The notes below the pieces were generated by a model. It was not told the origin of the DNA. It searched no databases and saw only the letters and a list, made by a program, of their open reading frames with translations. The position numbers and the translations under genes were made by a program. 64,000 nt of DNA, taken from Pseudomonadota bacterium (lineage in GTDB: Bacteria; Pseudomonadota; Gammaproteobacteria; Steroidobacterales; Steroidobacteraceae). Every line of letters starts with the position of its first letter. The first letter of the stretch is position 1. Positions 54,091 through 62,899 of the stretch are shown piece by piece. The stretch spans positions 144,707-208,706 of the forward strand of contig JADJOO010000008.1 of NCBI GenBank assembly GCA_016713725.1, given 5' to 3'.

Positions 54091-54561
54091 TCACGGGCGT
54101 TCGTCGTCGGCTTCGTCGTCGCGACTGCTGTCGTAATGCGCGAGGTCGTCGTCTTCGCCGGCCGCCGCGGGGGCAGCGTCCGCCGCTGCTTCGTCAACGT
54201 GACGCGCCTTGTCGTCACGAACGGCCTGGCCGATCAGGTCGCCGAGGCGGTTGCCGCGTTCGAGTTCCTCGTCGGGCGCGAAATGCAGCTGGGGCGCCAG
54301 GCGCAGCTTCAGAGCGCGCCCCAGTGGACCACGCAGGTACACCGCCGCCTCGTCCAGGATTTCCTTCTGCAGTTCGTCGTGCGTATCGCCGGAGAGCAAT
54401 GTGTACATCACCCACATGTGCGTAAGGTCCGGCGAGACCTTGACGTGCGTGACCGTCATCGGCTTCAGGCGCGGATCGCGCACCTCCCGCAGCAACAGCT
54501 GCGAGAGGACGCGCTGGACCTGCTCGGCGATGCGTCGGGCGCGTGGTACCTCGCGTGGCAT
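54091..54561 (-). CDS. rbfA: 30S ribosome-binding factor A
   Basis: 156 residues from ATG 54559-54561, 5 bases after the infB stop. KH-fold body: RIAEQVQRVLSQLLLREVRD, MTVTHVKVSPDLTHMWVMYT, LRLAPQLHFAPDEELERGNR. It has an unusually acidic C-terminal tail (EDDDLAHYDSSRDDEADDE) of about 30 residues beyond the core. It matures the 5' end of 16S rRNA. Reading the frame further upstream would run into infB, so that extension is excluded. Confidence 0.94.
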   Translation of the reverse strand: MPREVPRARRIAEQVQRVLSQLLLREVRDPRLKPMTVTHVKVSPDLTHMWVMYTLLSGDTHDELQKEILDEAAVYLRGPLGRALKLRLAPQLHFAPDEELERGNRLGDLIGQAVRDDKARHVDEAAADAAPAAAGEDDDLAHYDSSRDDEADDERP

Positions 54562-54566
54562 CTGCC

Positions 54567-57116
54567 TTACGCGCTGCGCGCGACCTCGAACCGGGAGAAG
54601 CACTCGATCTGGTCACCGACGCGGATGTCGTTGTACTTGACCACGCCGATGCCGCACTCGGTGCCGCCGCGGACTTCGCCGACGTCGTCCTTGAACCGCC
54701 GCAGCGAGTCGAGCTCGCCCTGGTGGATGACCACGTTCTCGCGCAGCACGCGCACCGGGTTGCCGCGCTTGATGACGCCTTCGGTGACGAGGCATCCCGC
54801 CACGGTGCCGAACTTGCTCGATCGGAACACTTCGCGCACCTCGGCGAGACCGACGATCTGCTCCTTGATCTCCGGCTTGAGCATGCCGGCCACCCAGCTG
54901 CGCACGTCGTCGAGCGCCTCGTAGATGATGCTGTAGTAGTTGACCTCGACGCCCTGGTCCTTCATGGCGCTGCGGGCCGCGCCGTCCGCACGGACGTTGA
55001 AGCCGATGATGCGCGCGCGCGAGGCCGCAGCAAGCGAAACGTCGGACTCGGTGATGCCACCCACGCCGCTCGCGATGACCTTGACCGACGCCTCGTCGGT
55101 GCCGATCTTCGACAGCGAATCGCGCAATGCTTCGGCGCTGCCCTGCACGTCGGCCTTGACGATGAGGTTGACGAACTGGCCCGCGTTCTCGCCCAGCTGC
55201 GAGAAGACGTCCTCGACCTTCTTCGTCGCACCGGCAAGACGCACGTCGCGGTACTTGCCCTGTCGATACAAGGCAACTTCACGTGCCTTGCGCTCGCTCT
55301 CGACGACCAGCAGGTCGTCGCCGGCGCCTGGCGCATCCGAAAGCCCGAGTACCTGCACGGGCTGGGCCGGGCCGGCCGTCTGCACCTGCTTGCCCAGCGC
55401 GTCGAACAACGCACGCACGCGGCCGAATTCCTGGCCCGCAATGATCGGGTCGCCGGTCTTGAGCGTGCCGCGCTTCACCAGCACGGTCGCGACCGGACCG
55501 CGGCCCTTCTCGATGCTGGACTCGAGCACGACGCCCACGGCGAGGCCAGTGGTCGGCGCCTTGAGATCGAGCACTTCGGCCTGCAACAGAATGGATTCGA
55601 GCAGCTTGTCGATGCCATCGCCCGTGCGCGCCGATACGTTGACGAACATCACGTCGCCGCCCCATTCCTCGGGGATGACGTTCTGCTTGCCGAGGTCGTT
55701 GCGCACGCGGTCGGGATCCGCACCGTGCTTGTCGATCTTGTTGACGGCGACGACGATCGGCACCTCCGCTGCGCGTGCGTGCTGGATCGCTTCGATCGTC
55801 TGCGGCATGACGCCGTCGTCCGCCGCCACCACAAGGATGACGATGTCGGTGACGTTTGCACCACGGGCGCGCATGGCGGTGAATGCCGCGTGTCCCGGGG
55901 TGTCGATAAACGTGATCAGTCCCTTCGGCGTCTGCACCTGGTAGGCGCCGATATGCTGCGTGATGCCGCCCGCCTCGCCCGCCGCCACCTTGGTGGTGCG
56001 GATGTAGTCGAGCAGTGACGTCTTGCCGTGGTCGACGTGGCCCATGATGGTCACGACCGGTGGACGCGGCAGCACTTCGATGTCGGCCGACGTCGCCAGC
56101 AGCTGTTCTTCGAGCTGGTCTTCCTTCAGCGCGATCGCCGTGTGGCCGAATTCCTCGACGACCAGCGTCGCGGTGTCCTGGTCGATGGGCTGGTTGATCG
56201 TGGCCATCACGCCCATCTTCATCATCGTCTTGATGACTTCGTTGGCCTTGATCGCCATGCGGTTGGCGAGCTCGCCGACCGTGATCGTCTCCGGAATCTG
56301 CACGTCACGCTTGACCGGCGCCGTGGGCTCCACGAAACCGTGGCGCGCCTCGACCTGCACCTGGCCCGAACGGCGGTAGCGGCCGGCAGGCTGCTGCTTT
56401 TTCTTGAAGCTCGCCTTGGCGTTCGCCGAAACGTGGAGTTCCTGACGCCCGTACTTGGTCGGGGCGCCCGCTGCCGGTGCACGGCCGGGCGCCGACTCCG
56501 GCGCACGAGCGGGCTTCGACGGACGCGGCGGCTCAGCCGCGCGGCGCTCGGCGTCGGCTCGCTCGCGCTCGCGCTCGGTGCGGTCGCGGGCCTGCTGTTC
56601 GGCGGCATCACGGGCATCGGCTTCGGCGCGCGCTCGCGCGGCTTCTTCCAGCACACGCCGCTCGTCAGCTTCGATTCGATCGCGCTCGAGCTGCTCGGCC
56701 GCGCGACGGTCGCTTTCCGCGCGTTCCCGCTCCTGGCTCGTGACGTCCTCGACGGGACGCTGCTTGTCGACTTCCTCCAGACGCTGGCGCTGCTCTTCCT
56801 CGATGACCGACCGGTTCAGGTAGGTCTTCTTGCGCCGGACTTCGACTGCGACAGTGCGGGCGCGGCCCAGCGTGGACGCGAGTTTGATCTCCTGCTGCGA
56901 CTTGCGCTGCAAGGTGATCTTGCGCGGGGCCGCAGCGTCCTCGCCATGACGCCCGTGCGCGCGGCGCAGGTGCGTCAGGAGCTCCATCTTGGCTTCCTCG
57001 CTGATGATGTCGTCAGCGCCACCGACCTTGATGCCCGCCTCACCCAGCTGCGTGAGCAGCCGGTCGACGGGGACCTTCAGGACCTCCGCAAACTGCGTGA
57101 CCGTTACTTCTGCCAT
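54567..57116 (-). CDS. infB: Translation initiation factor IF-2
   Basis: 849 residues from ATG 57114-57116. The N-terminal IF2N domain (VTVTQFAEVLKVPVDRLLTQ) is followed by a long charged coiled-coil-like region rich in Arg/Glu/Ala (about 125-240). A second IF2N-like domain follows (PETITVGELANRMAIKANEV). GTPase motifs are G1 GHVDHGKTSLLDYIR, G3 DTPGHAAF and G4 NKID. Domains II-IV end with GGTECGIGVVKYNDIRVGD. Binds fMet-tRNA and 30S. No internal break is seen. Confidence 0.97.
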   Translation of the reverse strand: MAEVTVTQFAEVLKVPVDRLLTQLGEAGIKVGGADDIISEEAKMELLTHLRRAHGRHGEDAAAPRKITLQRKSQQEIKLASTLGRARTVAVEVRRKKTYLNRSVIEEEQRQRLEEVDKQRPVEDVTSQERERAESDRRAAEQLERDRIEADERRVLEEAARARAEADARDAAEQQARDRTERERERADAERRAAEPPRPSKPARAPESAPGRAPAAGAPTKYGRQELHVSANAKASFKKKQQPAGRYRRSGQVQVEARHGFVEPTAPVKRDVQIPETITVGELANRMAIKANEVIKTMMKMGVMATINQPIDQDTATLVVEEFGHTAIALKEDQLEEQLLATSADIEVLPRPPVVTIMGHVDHGKTSLLDYIRTTKVAAGEAGGITQHIGAYQVQTPKGLITFIDTPGHAAFTAMRARGANVTDIVILVVAADDGVMPQTIEAIQHARAAEVPIVVAVNKIDKHGADPDRVRNDLGKQNVIPEEWGGDVMFVNVSARTGDGIDKLLESILLQAEVLDLKAPTTGLAVGVVLESSIEKGRGPVATVLVKRGTLKTGDPIIAGQEFGRVRALFDALGKQVQTAGPAQPVQVLGLSDAPGAGDDLLVVESERKAREVALYRQGKYRDVRLAGATKKVEDVFSQLGENAGQFVNLIVKADVQGSAEALRDSLSKIGTDEASVKVIASGVGGITESDVSLAAASRARIIGFNVRADGAARSAMKDQGVEVNYYSIIYEALDDVRSWVAGMLKPEIKEQIVGLAEVREVFRSSKFGTVAGCLVTEGVIKRGNPVRVLRENVVIHQGELDSLRRFKDDVGEVRGGTECGIGVVKYNDIRVGDQIECFSRFEVARSA

Positions 57117-57132
57117 GTAATCAGACCTCCGC

Positions 57133-58629
57133 TCACGCCTGCTGGCCCTGTTCGAACCAGTGCTTGCGCGCAGCAAGAATCAACTCGCCGGCGCGCTTCC
57201 CGTCGAGATTCGGGATCTCGGCGAGGTCGTCTATCGCCTGCTCTGCCAGGTCCTCGCGGGTCACGATGCCGTGGCGCGCAAGTTCCACGGCCAGGATGCC
57301 GTCCATGCCTTCGACTTCGAGCAGGTCGGCCGCCGGGGCGGCGACCGTCTCTTCGCTGGCGATCGCCTGCGTCAGCAGCACGTCGCGGGCGCGGTTGCGC
57401 AGTTCCTGCACGATCGCTTCGTCGAATTCCTCGATCGACGCGATCTCGGACTGCGGCACGTAGGCGATTTCCTCGATGCTCGAGAAGCCTTCCTGCACCA
57501 GGATCGCCGCGACGTCTTCGTCGACGTCGAGCTGCTGCATGAACAATTCGCGCAGCACCTTCTGCTCGGACTCGCTTTTTTCCTCGGCCGCCTGCTCGCT
57601 CATGATGTTGAGCTTCCAGCCCGTGAGTTCGCTCGCGAGACGGATGTTCTGGCCGCCGCGGCCGATGGCCTGCGACAGTTTCTCTTCCGCCACGGCGATG
57701 TCCATCGAATGCGACTCTTCGTCCATGACGATCGAGCTGACTTCCGCCGGCTGCATCGCGTTGATCACGAATTGCGCGGGATTGTCATCGAACGGGATGA
57801 TGTCGACACGCTCGCCGGCGATCTCGTTCGAGACGGCCTGCACGCGCGAACCGCGCATGCCGACGCAGGCACCAACCGGATCGATGCGTGGATCGTTGCT
57901 GCGGACGGCAATCTTGGCGCGGGCGCCCGAATCGCGCGCGGCACCGAGGATGTTGATCAGGCCCTGGCCCACCTCCGGCACCTCGAGCTTGAACAGCTCG
58001 ATCAGGAACTCCGGCGCCGTGCGGCTCAGGAACAGCTGCGGACCGCGCGGCTCGGAGCGCACGTCCTTCAGGAAAGCCTTGATGCGGTCCTGCGTGCGGA
58101 CCGGCTCGCGCGGGATCATCTGGTCGCGCGGGATGAAGCCTTCGGCATTGCCGCCGAGGTCGACAAAAATACCGTTGCGGTCGACGCGCTTCACCAGGCC
58201 GGACACCAGCGTGCCGATACGGGCCTTGTAGAGTTCGACGACCTGCGCGCGTTCTGCCTCGCGCACTTTCTGCACGATGACCTGCTTCGCGGTCTGCGCC
58301 GCGATGCGGCCGAACGCAACCGACTCGAGCGGCACTTCGACGTAACCACCCGGCTCGGCTTCCGGCGAAACGTCGAGGGCGTCCTCGAGGCGCAGTTCCT
58401 TGTCCGGGAACTCGAGTTCGGTCGAGTCGTCGGCAAAGACCTTCCAGCGCTGGAACGTGTCGTAGTCGCCCGTCTTGCGGTTGATCGACACTCGGACGTC
58501 GATTTCTTCGCCGTACTTCTTGCGCGTTGCGGACGCGAGCGCGGCTTCGAGTGCCTCGAAGATGATGTCCTTCTCGACGCCCTTCTCGTTCGAGACGGCA
58601 TCCACGACCATCAGGATCTCTTTGTTCAT
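57133..58629 (-). CDS. nusA: Transcription termination/antitermination factor NusA
   Basis: 498 residues from ATG 58627-58629. N-terminal RNA polymerase-binding domain (MNKEILMVVDAVSNEKGVEK), S1 domain (RIGTLVSGLVKRVDRNGIFV), two KH domains (VGACVGMRGSRVQAVSNEIA; KLSQAIGRGGQNIRLASELT), and C-terminal acidic repeats (LLEVEGMDGILAVELARHGI). It modulates pausing and termination, and in Escherichia coli is tied to control of its own operon, which is of interest given the hairpins in the leader at 59143-59225. Confidence 0.97.
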   Translation of the reverse strand: MNKEILMVVDAVSNEKGVEKDIIFEALEAALASATRKKYGEEIDVRVSINRKTGDYDTFQRWKVFADDSTELEFPDKELRLEDALDVSPEAEPGGYVEVPLESVAFGRIAAQTAKQVIVQKVREAERAQVVELYKARIGTLVSGLVKRVDRNGIFVDLGGNAEGFIPRDQMIPREPVRTQDRIKAFLKDVRSEPRGPQLFLSRTAPEFLIELFKLEVPEVGQGLINILGAARDSGARAKIAVRSNDPRIDPVGACVGMRGSRVQAVSNEIAGERVDIIPFDDNPAQFVINAMQPAEVSSIVMDEESHSMDIAVAEEKLSQAIGRGGQNIRLASELTGWKLNIMSEQAAEEKSESEQKVLRELFMQQLDVDEDVAAILVQEGFSSIEEIAYVPQSEIASIEEFDEAIVQELRNRARDVLLTQAIASEETVAAPAADLLEVEGMDGILAVELARHGIVTREDLAEQAIDDLAEIPNLDGKRAGELILAARKHWFEQGQQA

Positions 58630-58657
58630 CGCTCGTCGTCCTCTGAATCGTCTGCGG

Positions 58658-59113
58658 TCAGAAGTCGGGCGCAAGGTGCGCCTTCCTGATTCCCGCAATC
58701 GGCAGCCGGTAAATCCGGCCGTCCACCTCAACCTCGATCGTGTCGACCCCGGCGGCGACCATCCGGCCCTTGAACCGGCGGCGCTCCTCGACGGGATGCA
58801 CCATCTCCACGAAAACCTGTTCGCCCGCGTACGGCGCGAAATGCCGCGCCACGCGCAGCGGCCGCTCGACGCCTGGCGACGACACCTCGAGGGTGTAGTT
58901 CCCCGGAATCGGATCCGCCGCGTCGAGTGTGTCGCTGACCGCCCGGCTCGCCTGCTCGCAGTCTGCGACCGTGATGCCCTCCTGGGCGTCCGTGTCGAGG
59001 TAGATGCGCAGCAAGGCGTTGCCACGGCCCGGCAAGTACTCGAGTTCCCAAAGGTCGTACCCGAGCCCGGCGATGACCGGCTGCAGCAGCGCCGTCAGCT
59101 TGTCCCTGAGCAT
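58658..59113 (-). CDS. rimP: Ribosome maturation factor RimP
   Basis: 151 residues from ATG 59111-59113: LQPVIAGLGYDLWELEYLPG, ALLRIYLDTDAQEGITVADC, SDTLDAADPIPGNYTLEVSS and SPGVERPLRVARHF are all diagnostic. It is needed for 30S assembly. First gene of the rimP-nusA-infB-rbfA-truB-rpsO-pnp operon. Frames open further upstream cross the terminator hairpins and are not used. Confidence 0.96.
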   Translation of the reverse strand: MLRDKLTALLQPVIAGLGYDLWELEYLPGRGNALLRIYLDTDAQEGITVADCEQASRAVSDTLDAADPIPGNYTLEVSSPGVERPLRVARHFAPYAGEQVFVEMVHPVEERRRFKGRMVAAGVDTIEVEVDGRIYRLPIAGIRKAHLAPDF

Positions 59114-59142
59114 CGCTCCGTCCTCGCACGAACCCCATAAAC

Positions 59143-59166
59143 GAAAAATGGGCCCGCGGCCCATTT
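59143..59166 (-). terminator. Terminator-like hairpin directly before rimP
   Basis: Perfect 9-base stem AAATGGGCC/GGCCCATTT with a three-base loop. On the minus strand it is followed by a run of T (TTTTTCG), about 30 bases before the rimP ATG. It lies in the path of transcription into the operon, so read-through or antitermination is required. Confidence 0.65.
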
Positions 59167-59200
59167 CTCCTTCCTGCAACCGGTCGCACCGACTGTCGCA

Positions 59201-59225
59201 AAAGAAAAATCCCCGCTTGCGGGGA
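59201..59225 (-). terminator. Intrinsic terminator in the rimP operon leader
   Basis: Stem TCCCCGC/GCGGGGA with a 2-base loop (59210-59225). On the minus strand it is followed by TTTTTCTTT (59209-59201). This is a well-formed intrinsic terminator about 90 bases upstream of rimP, closing the candidate leader RNA. Confidence 0.75.
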
Positions 59226-59323
59226 CCTCTCTGGCGAATCACCCGCCGCCTCAAAGCGCCGCGAGGTGCCATGAACCGGCCAAGGTCCGCCCCGCCCGAC
59301 GGGCAACACGGATACCTCGGACC
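59201..59323 (-). ncRNA. Candidate structured leader / small RNA upstream of rimP
   Basis: On the minus strand, about 120 bases end in the intrinsic terminator. The 5' part folds as a long stem: GGTCCG/CGGACC arms at 59318-59323 and 59284-59289, enclosing a GCCCG/CGGGC hairpin (59294-59304). A weak TATAGA-like -10 lies just upstream (about 59330-59336). It is not a tRNA: no T-loop GTTCRA or acceptor ending is seen, unlike metY of Escherichia coli at this place. It may be an attenuator leader or a small RNA. I know of no family match. Confidence 0.4.
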
Positions 59324-59400
59324 GCTGATTCTATAGTAAAGCCGCCTGCGCCGGCTAGTCGCGTCCGGAGGGCTCCCCATCCCCCCGATTGAACATTGAA

Positions 59401-60591
59401 TCAGGCGAGCAGGTTCGCGACGGCGTCGGCCACGTAGTCGACGTTGGCATCGCTGATGCCAGCCACGTTGACGCGGCCGTCGGGGGGCATGTAGATGTGG
59501 TGCTCGTCCCGCAGCCGCGCAATGTCCGCCTCCGGTAGTCCGAGCAACGAGAACATGCCGCGTTGCCGTGAGACCCAGCCGAAGTCATGGCCCGGCAGCC
59601 GGGCGGCAAGGCGGGCCGCGAACAGCGCGCGCAATGACTTCATGCGGGCCACCATGGAGCCGACCTCCTCCTCCCAGTGCTGCCGCAGGGACGCATCGGC
59701 CAGCACGCTGGCGACGATAGCCGCGCCGTGATCCGGGGGCATGGAATACATGCGCCGGGCCAGCCGGGCCTGGTGCGTGGCAACGGCATTCCTGGCCACG
59801 CTGGTGGCCGAAATGACCGCCAGGGCACCTGTCCGCTCACGGTAGAGGCCAAAGTTCTTGGAGCAAGACACCGCGAGCAGGAGTTCTGGCACCCGTGCTG
59901 CAAGCGTTCGCACCCCGACGGCGTCGGTCTCGAGATTGTCGCCGAACCCCTGGTACGCGAGGTCGACAAAGGGCACGAGCCCCCGGTGCTCGATTACTGC
60001 GGCGAGCGCCTGCCACTGGTCCGGCGACAGGTCGGCTCCCGTCGGGTTGTGGCAGCACGCATGCAGCAGTACCAGCGAAGCCGTCGGCAGCTTGTCGATA
60101 TGGGAGAGCATGGCGTCGAACGCCACCGCGCGACGCGCAGCGTCGAAGTACGGATAGCGTACGAGCCGCATGCCCGAGCTGCCGACGAGCGGTTCGTGGT
60201 TGGCCCAGGTCGGATCGCTCACGTGCACGACGGTGTCCGGCCGGCCGACCTTGACGAGTTCGGCACCGAGCCTGAGCGCGCCGCAGCCGCCGACGGTCTG
60301 GATCGTCGAGGTGCGGTCCGCAAGGCCGGCTGCGAGCGGCCCGAGCGCAAGGGCAATGATTCGTTCGTTGAATTCGAGGTTGCCAGCCGGACCCACGTAA
60401 CTCTTGGTGGTCTGCGCGCCGATCAGCGCGCGCTCGGCCTCGCGCACGGCGGCAGGTACCGGCGTATTGCCGGAATCGTCGCGGTAGACGCCGACTCCCA
60501 GGTCCACCTTCAGCGGCGAAGTATCGCGACGGTAGGCGATGGTCACGCCGAGGATGGAGTCGGGCGCGAGCGGTTCCAGCGTTTCGAACAT
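59401..60591 (-). CDS. Aromatic amino acid/aspartate aminotransferase (TyrB/AspC family)
   Basis: 396 residues from ATG 60589-60591. PLP lysine in LLAVSCSKNFGLYRERTGAL; LHACCHNPTGADLSPDQW; FVDLAYQGFGDNLETDAVGV; substrate Arg region RGMFSLLGLPEADIARLRDE. In class Iab, TyrB and AspC cannot be separated by eye. The neighbours (fumarylacetoacetase, hmgA, hpd in the same direction) favour tyrosine to 4-hydroxyphenylpyruvate, the first step of tyrosine breakdown. It lies 54 bases downstream of the fumarylacetoacetase gene. Confidence 0.88.
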   Translation of the reverse strand: MFETLEPLAPDSILGVTIAYRRDTSPLKVDLGVGVYRDDSGNTPVPAAVREAERALIGAQTTKSYVGPAGNLEFNERIIALALGPLAAGLADRTSTIQTVGGCGALRLGAELVKVGRPDTVVHVSDPTWANHEPLVGSSGMRLVRYPYFDAARRAVAFDAMLSHIDKLPTASLVLLHACCHNPTGADLSPDQWQALAAVIEHRGLVPFVDLAYQGFGDNLETDAVGVRTLAARVPELLLAVSCSKNFGLYRERTGALAVISATSVARNAVATHQARLARRMYSMPPDHGAAIVASVLADASLRQHWEEEVGSMVARMKSLRALFAARLAARLPGHDFGWVSRQRGMFSLLGLPEADIARLRDEHHIYMPPDGRVNVAGISDANVDYVADAVANLLA

Positions 60592-60645
60592 GGCAACACC
60601 TGTGCGGACGGGCGATCGCATGATGCCCGAGTCTGGCGCCTCGAG

Positions 60646-61647
60646 TCAGCCGCCGGTGGAGCGGGCCAGGGCCGCGATCACCCGCTGATCGATCGCGCCG
60701 AACAGGCTCGCGCCGTCGTGGCCGAACATTTCAATTCGCACACGATCGCCGAAGCGCAGGAACGGCGTGGTCGCCTTGCCGTGGGCAATCTGCTCGAGTG
60801 CGCGGTTTTCCGCGAGGCAGGATGACCCGCTGGTGCGATCGTAATTGGAAACCGTCCCCGAACCGATGACCGCCCCGGCGCCAAGCCGTCGCGTCCTGGT
60901 CACGTGCGCAATCAGTTGCGCGAAATCGAACGTCATGTCGACGCCGGCGTTCGGCTGGCCAAACAGCGTGCCGTTGATGTGCGACACCAGCGGCAAGTGC
61001 ACCTTGCATCCCTGCCAGGCCTCGCCGAGTTCATCGGGCGTGATCGCGCACGGACCAAACGACGTGGCCGGTTTCGACTGGTAGAAGCCGAACCCCTTGG
61101 CGAGTTCGGCCGGGATCAGGTTGCGCAGCGACCAGTCGTTGACGAGCATGATCAGCTTGACGTGACCGGCAGCCTCCTCGACCGTGGTCAACATCGGCAC
61201 GTCGTCCGTGATCACGGCGAGCTCGCCCTCGAGGTCGATGCCGTATTCTTCGCCCGGTACCGGCACGTCAGCAGTTGGCGGGATGAAATCGTCCGAGCCG
61301 CCCTGGTACACGAGCGGGTCCGTCCAGAAGCTCGGCGGCATGTCGGCATTGCGCGCCCTGCGCACGAGCTCGACATGGTTGACGTAGGCCGAGCCATCGA
61401 CCCAGTGATGAGAACGCGGCAGCGGCGCCAGCGCGGCATGCGGGTCGAACGGCAGCGCGCCGCTGACATCGCCGGCGGCGAGGCGTGCAGACAGCTCGAG
61501 CAGCTGCGGCGCGATGCGAGACCAGTCGTCCAGGGCAGCCTGCAGCGTCGGCGCAATCGAAGAAGCGGGTATCGCTCGCTTGAGATCACGGCTGACGACG
61601 ACCAGTTGGCCGTCACGGGTGCCGTTGCGCAGGGTGGCGAGCTTCAC
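60646..61647 (-). CDS. Fumarylacetoacetase family hydrolase
   Basis: 333 residues from GTG 61645-61647, overlapping the hmgA stop by four bases. FAH fold: GIDLEGELAVITDDVPMLTT with metal-binding Glu residues, VKLIMLVNDWSLRNLIPAEL, KPATSFGPCAITPDELGEAW, RRLGAGAVIGSGTVSN. It resembles the short bacterial fumarylacetoacetate hydrolases rather than the about 420-residue eukaryotic type. Coupling to hmgA supports cleavage of fumarylacetoacetate to fumarate and acetoacetate as its job. Confidence 0.87.
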   Translation of the reverse strand: MKLATLRNGTRDGQLVVVSRDLKRAIPASSIAPTLQAALDDWSRIAPQLLELSARLAAGDVSGALPFDPHAALAPLPRSHHWVDGSAYVNHVELVRRARNADMPPSFWTDPLVYQGGSDDFIPPTADVPVPGEEYGIDLEGELAVITDDVPMLTTVEEAAGHVKLIMLVNDWSLRNLIPAELAKGFGFYQSKPATSFGPCAITPDELGEAWQGCKVHLPLVSHINGTLFGQPNAGVDMTFDFAQLIAHVTRTRRLGAGAVIGSGTVSNYDRTSGSSCLAENRALEQIAHGKATTPFLRFGDRVRIEMFGHDGASLFGAIDQRVIAALARSTGG

Positions 61648-62783
61648 TTGTTCTTCCAGCTGTCCACGTAGCCGGCCCATTCCACCGCGAGTCCGCCGGC
61701 ACTGACATCGATCGGGTCGCGCGTATCGATCATCACCGCGTATTCATCGGTCGCGGGTTTGGTCTGTTCGAACATCCGTGTGAGCGCCTTCGGATGCGGC
61801 CCGTGCGTGAATCCCGCGGGATGATACGTGAGCATGCCCGGGTGGATATTGTCGCGGCTGAAGAAGTCGCCCGCGTGATAGAAGATGACTTCGTCGTAGT
61901 CGTCGTTGTTGTGGAAGAACGGCACCTTCAGCGCTTTCGGGTCCGTCTCGAACGGCCGCGGCACGAACGTGCAGACGACGAAGCGCGACGACAGGAACGT
62001 CGTGTGCGCCGAAGGCGGCAGGTGGTAGCGGTGGCTCATCAGCGGCCGGATGTCACGCACGTTGAGCCGCACCGGCGCGAGTTCGCCGTGCCAGCCGATG
62101 GCATCCAGCGGATTGAACGGGTAAGTGATGCGCGAGATCGCGCCGCGGCGATTCACCTCGACCTGCCAGCCCTGGATGGACGACTGTTGCGCCTTGAACG
62201 CTGCGTCGATGCGTGGCGTATCGAGGATCGCCGGATCGAAGATCGCGTGCGGACCGACGAGGCCCTTGTCGGGCAGCATGTAGCTCGCGTTGGTGGACTC
62301 GATCAGCAGCACGTCTATCGCTGCAGCGATCTCGAGCCGCCACATCGTCCCGCGCGGCAGCATTACGTAGTCGCCGGCACACAGGCTCAGGTGCCCGAAA
62401 TCGCAGAAGAGATCGGCCTCGCCGTTGTGCACGAACAGCAGGTCGTCGCCGTCCGCATTGCGCGCGAGCTTGTCCATGCTCTGCGGCAGGCGCCAGAAGC
62501 GCACGCGGCATGAGGCGTTCGCCAGCACCTCGGCGGCCGACCAGGGACTGGTCGCCCCGACCGGCAACTGCGTCAGGTCGAGCGCACGCGGCCGCATAGG
62601 ACCCTCGAACCCGGTCCAGCCCGTCGGCGGGTGTCGATGGTGGAAGAACGCGGCCGGGCCGAAGAACCCTTCCTTGCTCATCTCGCGTTCGTAGGTACCG
62701 TCCGGCAGGTCGCAGTGTGCCTGCCGTGAGGCTGTTCCTTCGACGCGCGACAATGGTATGTAGTTCTTCACAGCCACCTCCAA
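61644..62783 (-). CDS. hmgA: Homogentisate 1,2-dioxygenase
   Basis: 379 residues, ring-cleaving non-haem iron enzyme. Cupin-like core: GDDLLFVHNGEADLFCDFGH, GDYVMLPRGTMWRLEI. Iron-site region PFFHNNDDYDEVIFYHAGDF followed by GMLTYHPAGFTHGPHP with the Glu and His ligands. It is shorter than the about 440-residue HmgA of Pseudomonas, belonging to the compact bacterial form. It converts homogentisate to maleylacetoacetate. The palindromic repeat separates it from hpd. Confidence 0.9.
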   Translation of the reverse strand: MEVAVKNYIPLSRVEGTASRQAHCDLPDGTYEREMSKEGFFGPAAFFHHRHPPTGWTGFEGPMRPRALDLTQLPVGATSPWSAAEVLANASCRVRFWRLPQSMDKLARNADGDDLLFVHNGEADLFCDFGHLSLCAGDYVMLPRGTMWRLEIAAAIDVLLIESTNASYMLPDKGLVGPHAIFDPAILDTPRIDAAFKAQQSSIQGWQVEVNRRGAISRITYPFNPLDAIGWHGELAPVRLNVRDIRPLMSHRYHLPPSAHTTFLSSRFVVCTFVPRPFETDPKALKVPFFHNNDDYDEVIFYHAGDFFSRDNIHPGMLTYHPAGFTHGPHPKALTRMFEQTKPATDEYAVMIDTRDPIDVSAGGLAVEWAGYVDSWKNK

Positions 62784-62785
62784 CG

Positions 62786-62899
62786 AGGGGTTAGGGGTTG
62801 GGGGTCAATTGGGGACGCTCACCTAGCTCACCTAACGGACGTAAGCGCCCCAATTTTTAATAGGTGAGCGTCCCCAATTTCCCCACCCCCTAACCCCTT
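62786..62899. repeat. Long imperfect palindrome (same repeat family as 50470-50517)
   Basis: Inner arms AATTGGGGACGCTCACCTA (62807-62825) and TAGGTGAGCGTCCCCAATT (62861-62879) are exact complements over 19 bases. Outer arms AGGGGTTAGGGGTTGGGG (62786-62803) and CCCCACCCCCTAACCCCT (62881-62898) pair with a single mismatch. The central loop carries a second, degenerate copy of the core (AGCTCACCTAACGGACG, then AAGCGCCCCAATTTTTAATA). It lies between hpd and hmgA. It is REP/BIME-like or a non-autonomous element, and may also form a strong hairpin in the hpd-hmgA transcript. Confidence 0.82.

Noticed and set aside
59201..59323. tRNA (metY-like) gene upstream of rimP
   Set aside because: No cloverleaf, no T-loop GTTCRA and no acceptor-stem pairing could be found; the element ends in an intrinsic terminator instead.
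50470..62899. The two palindromic repeats as ends of one composite transposon
   Set aside because: The intervening 12 kb is a conserved housekeeping operon plus tyrosine degradation genes with no transposase; the elements are better read as independent dispersed repeats.
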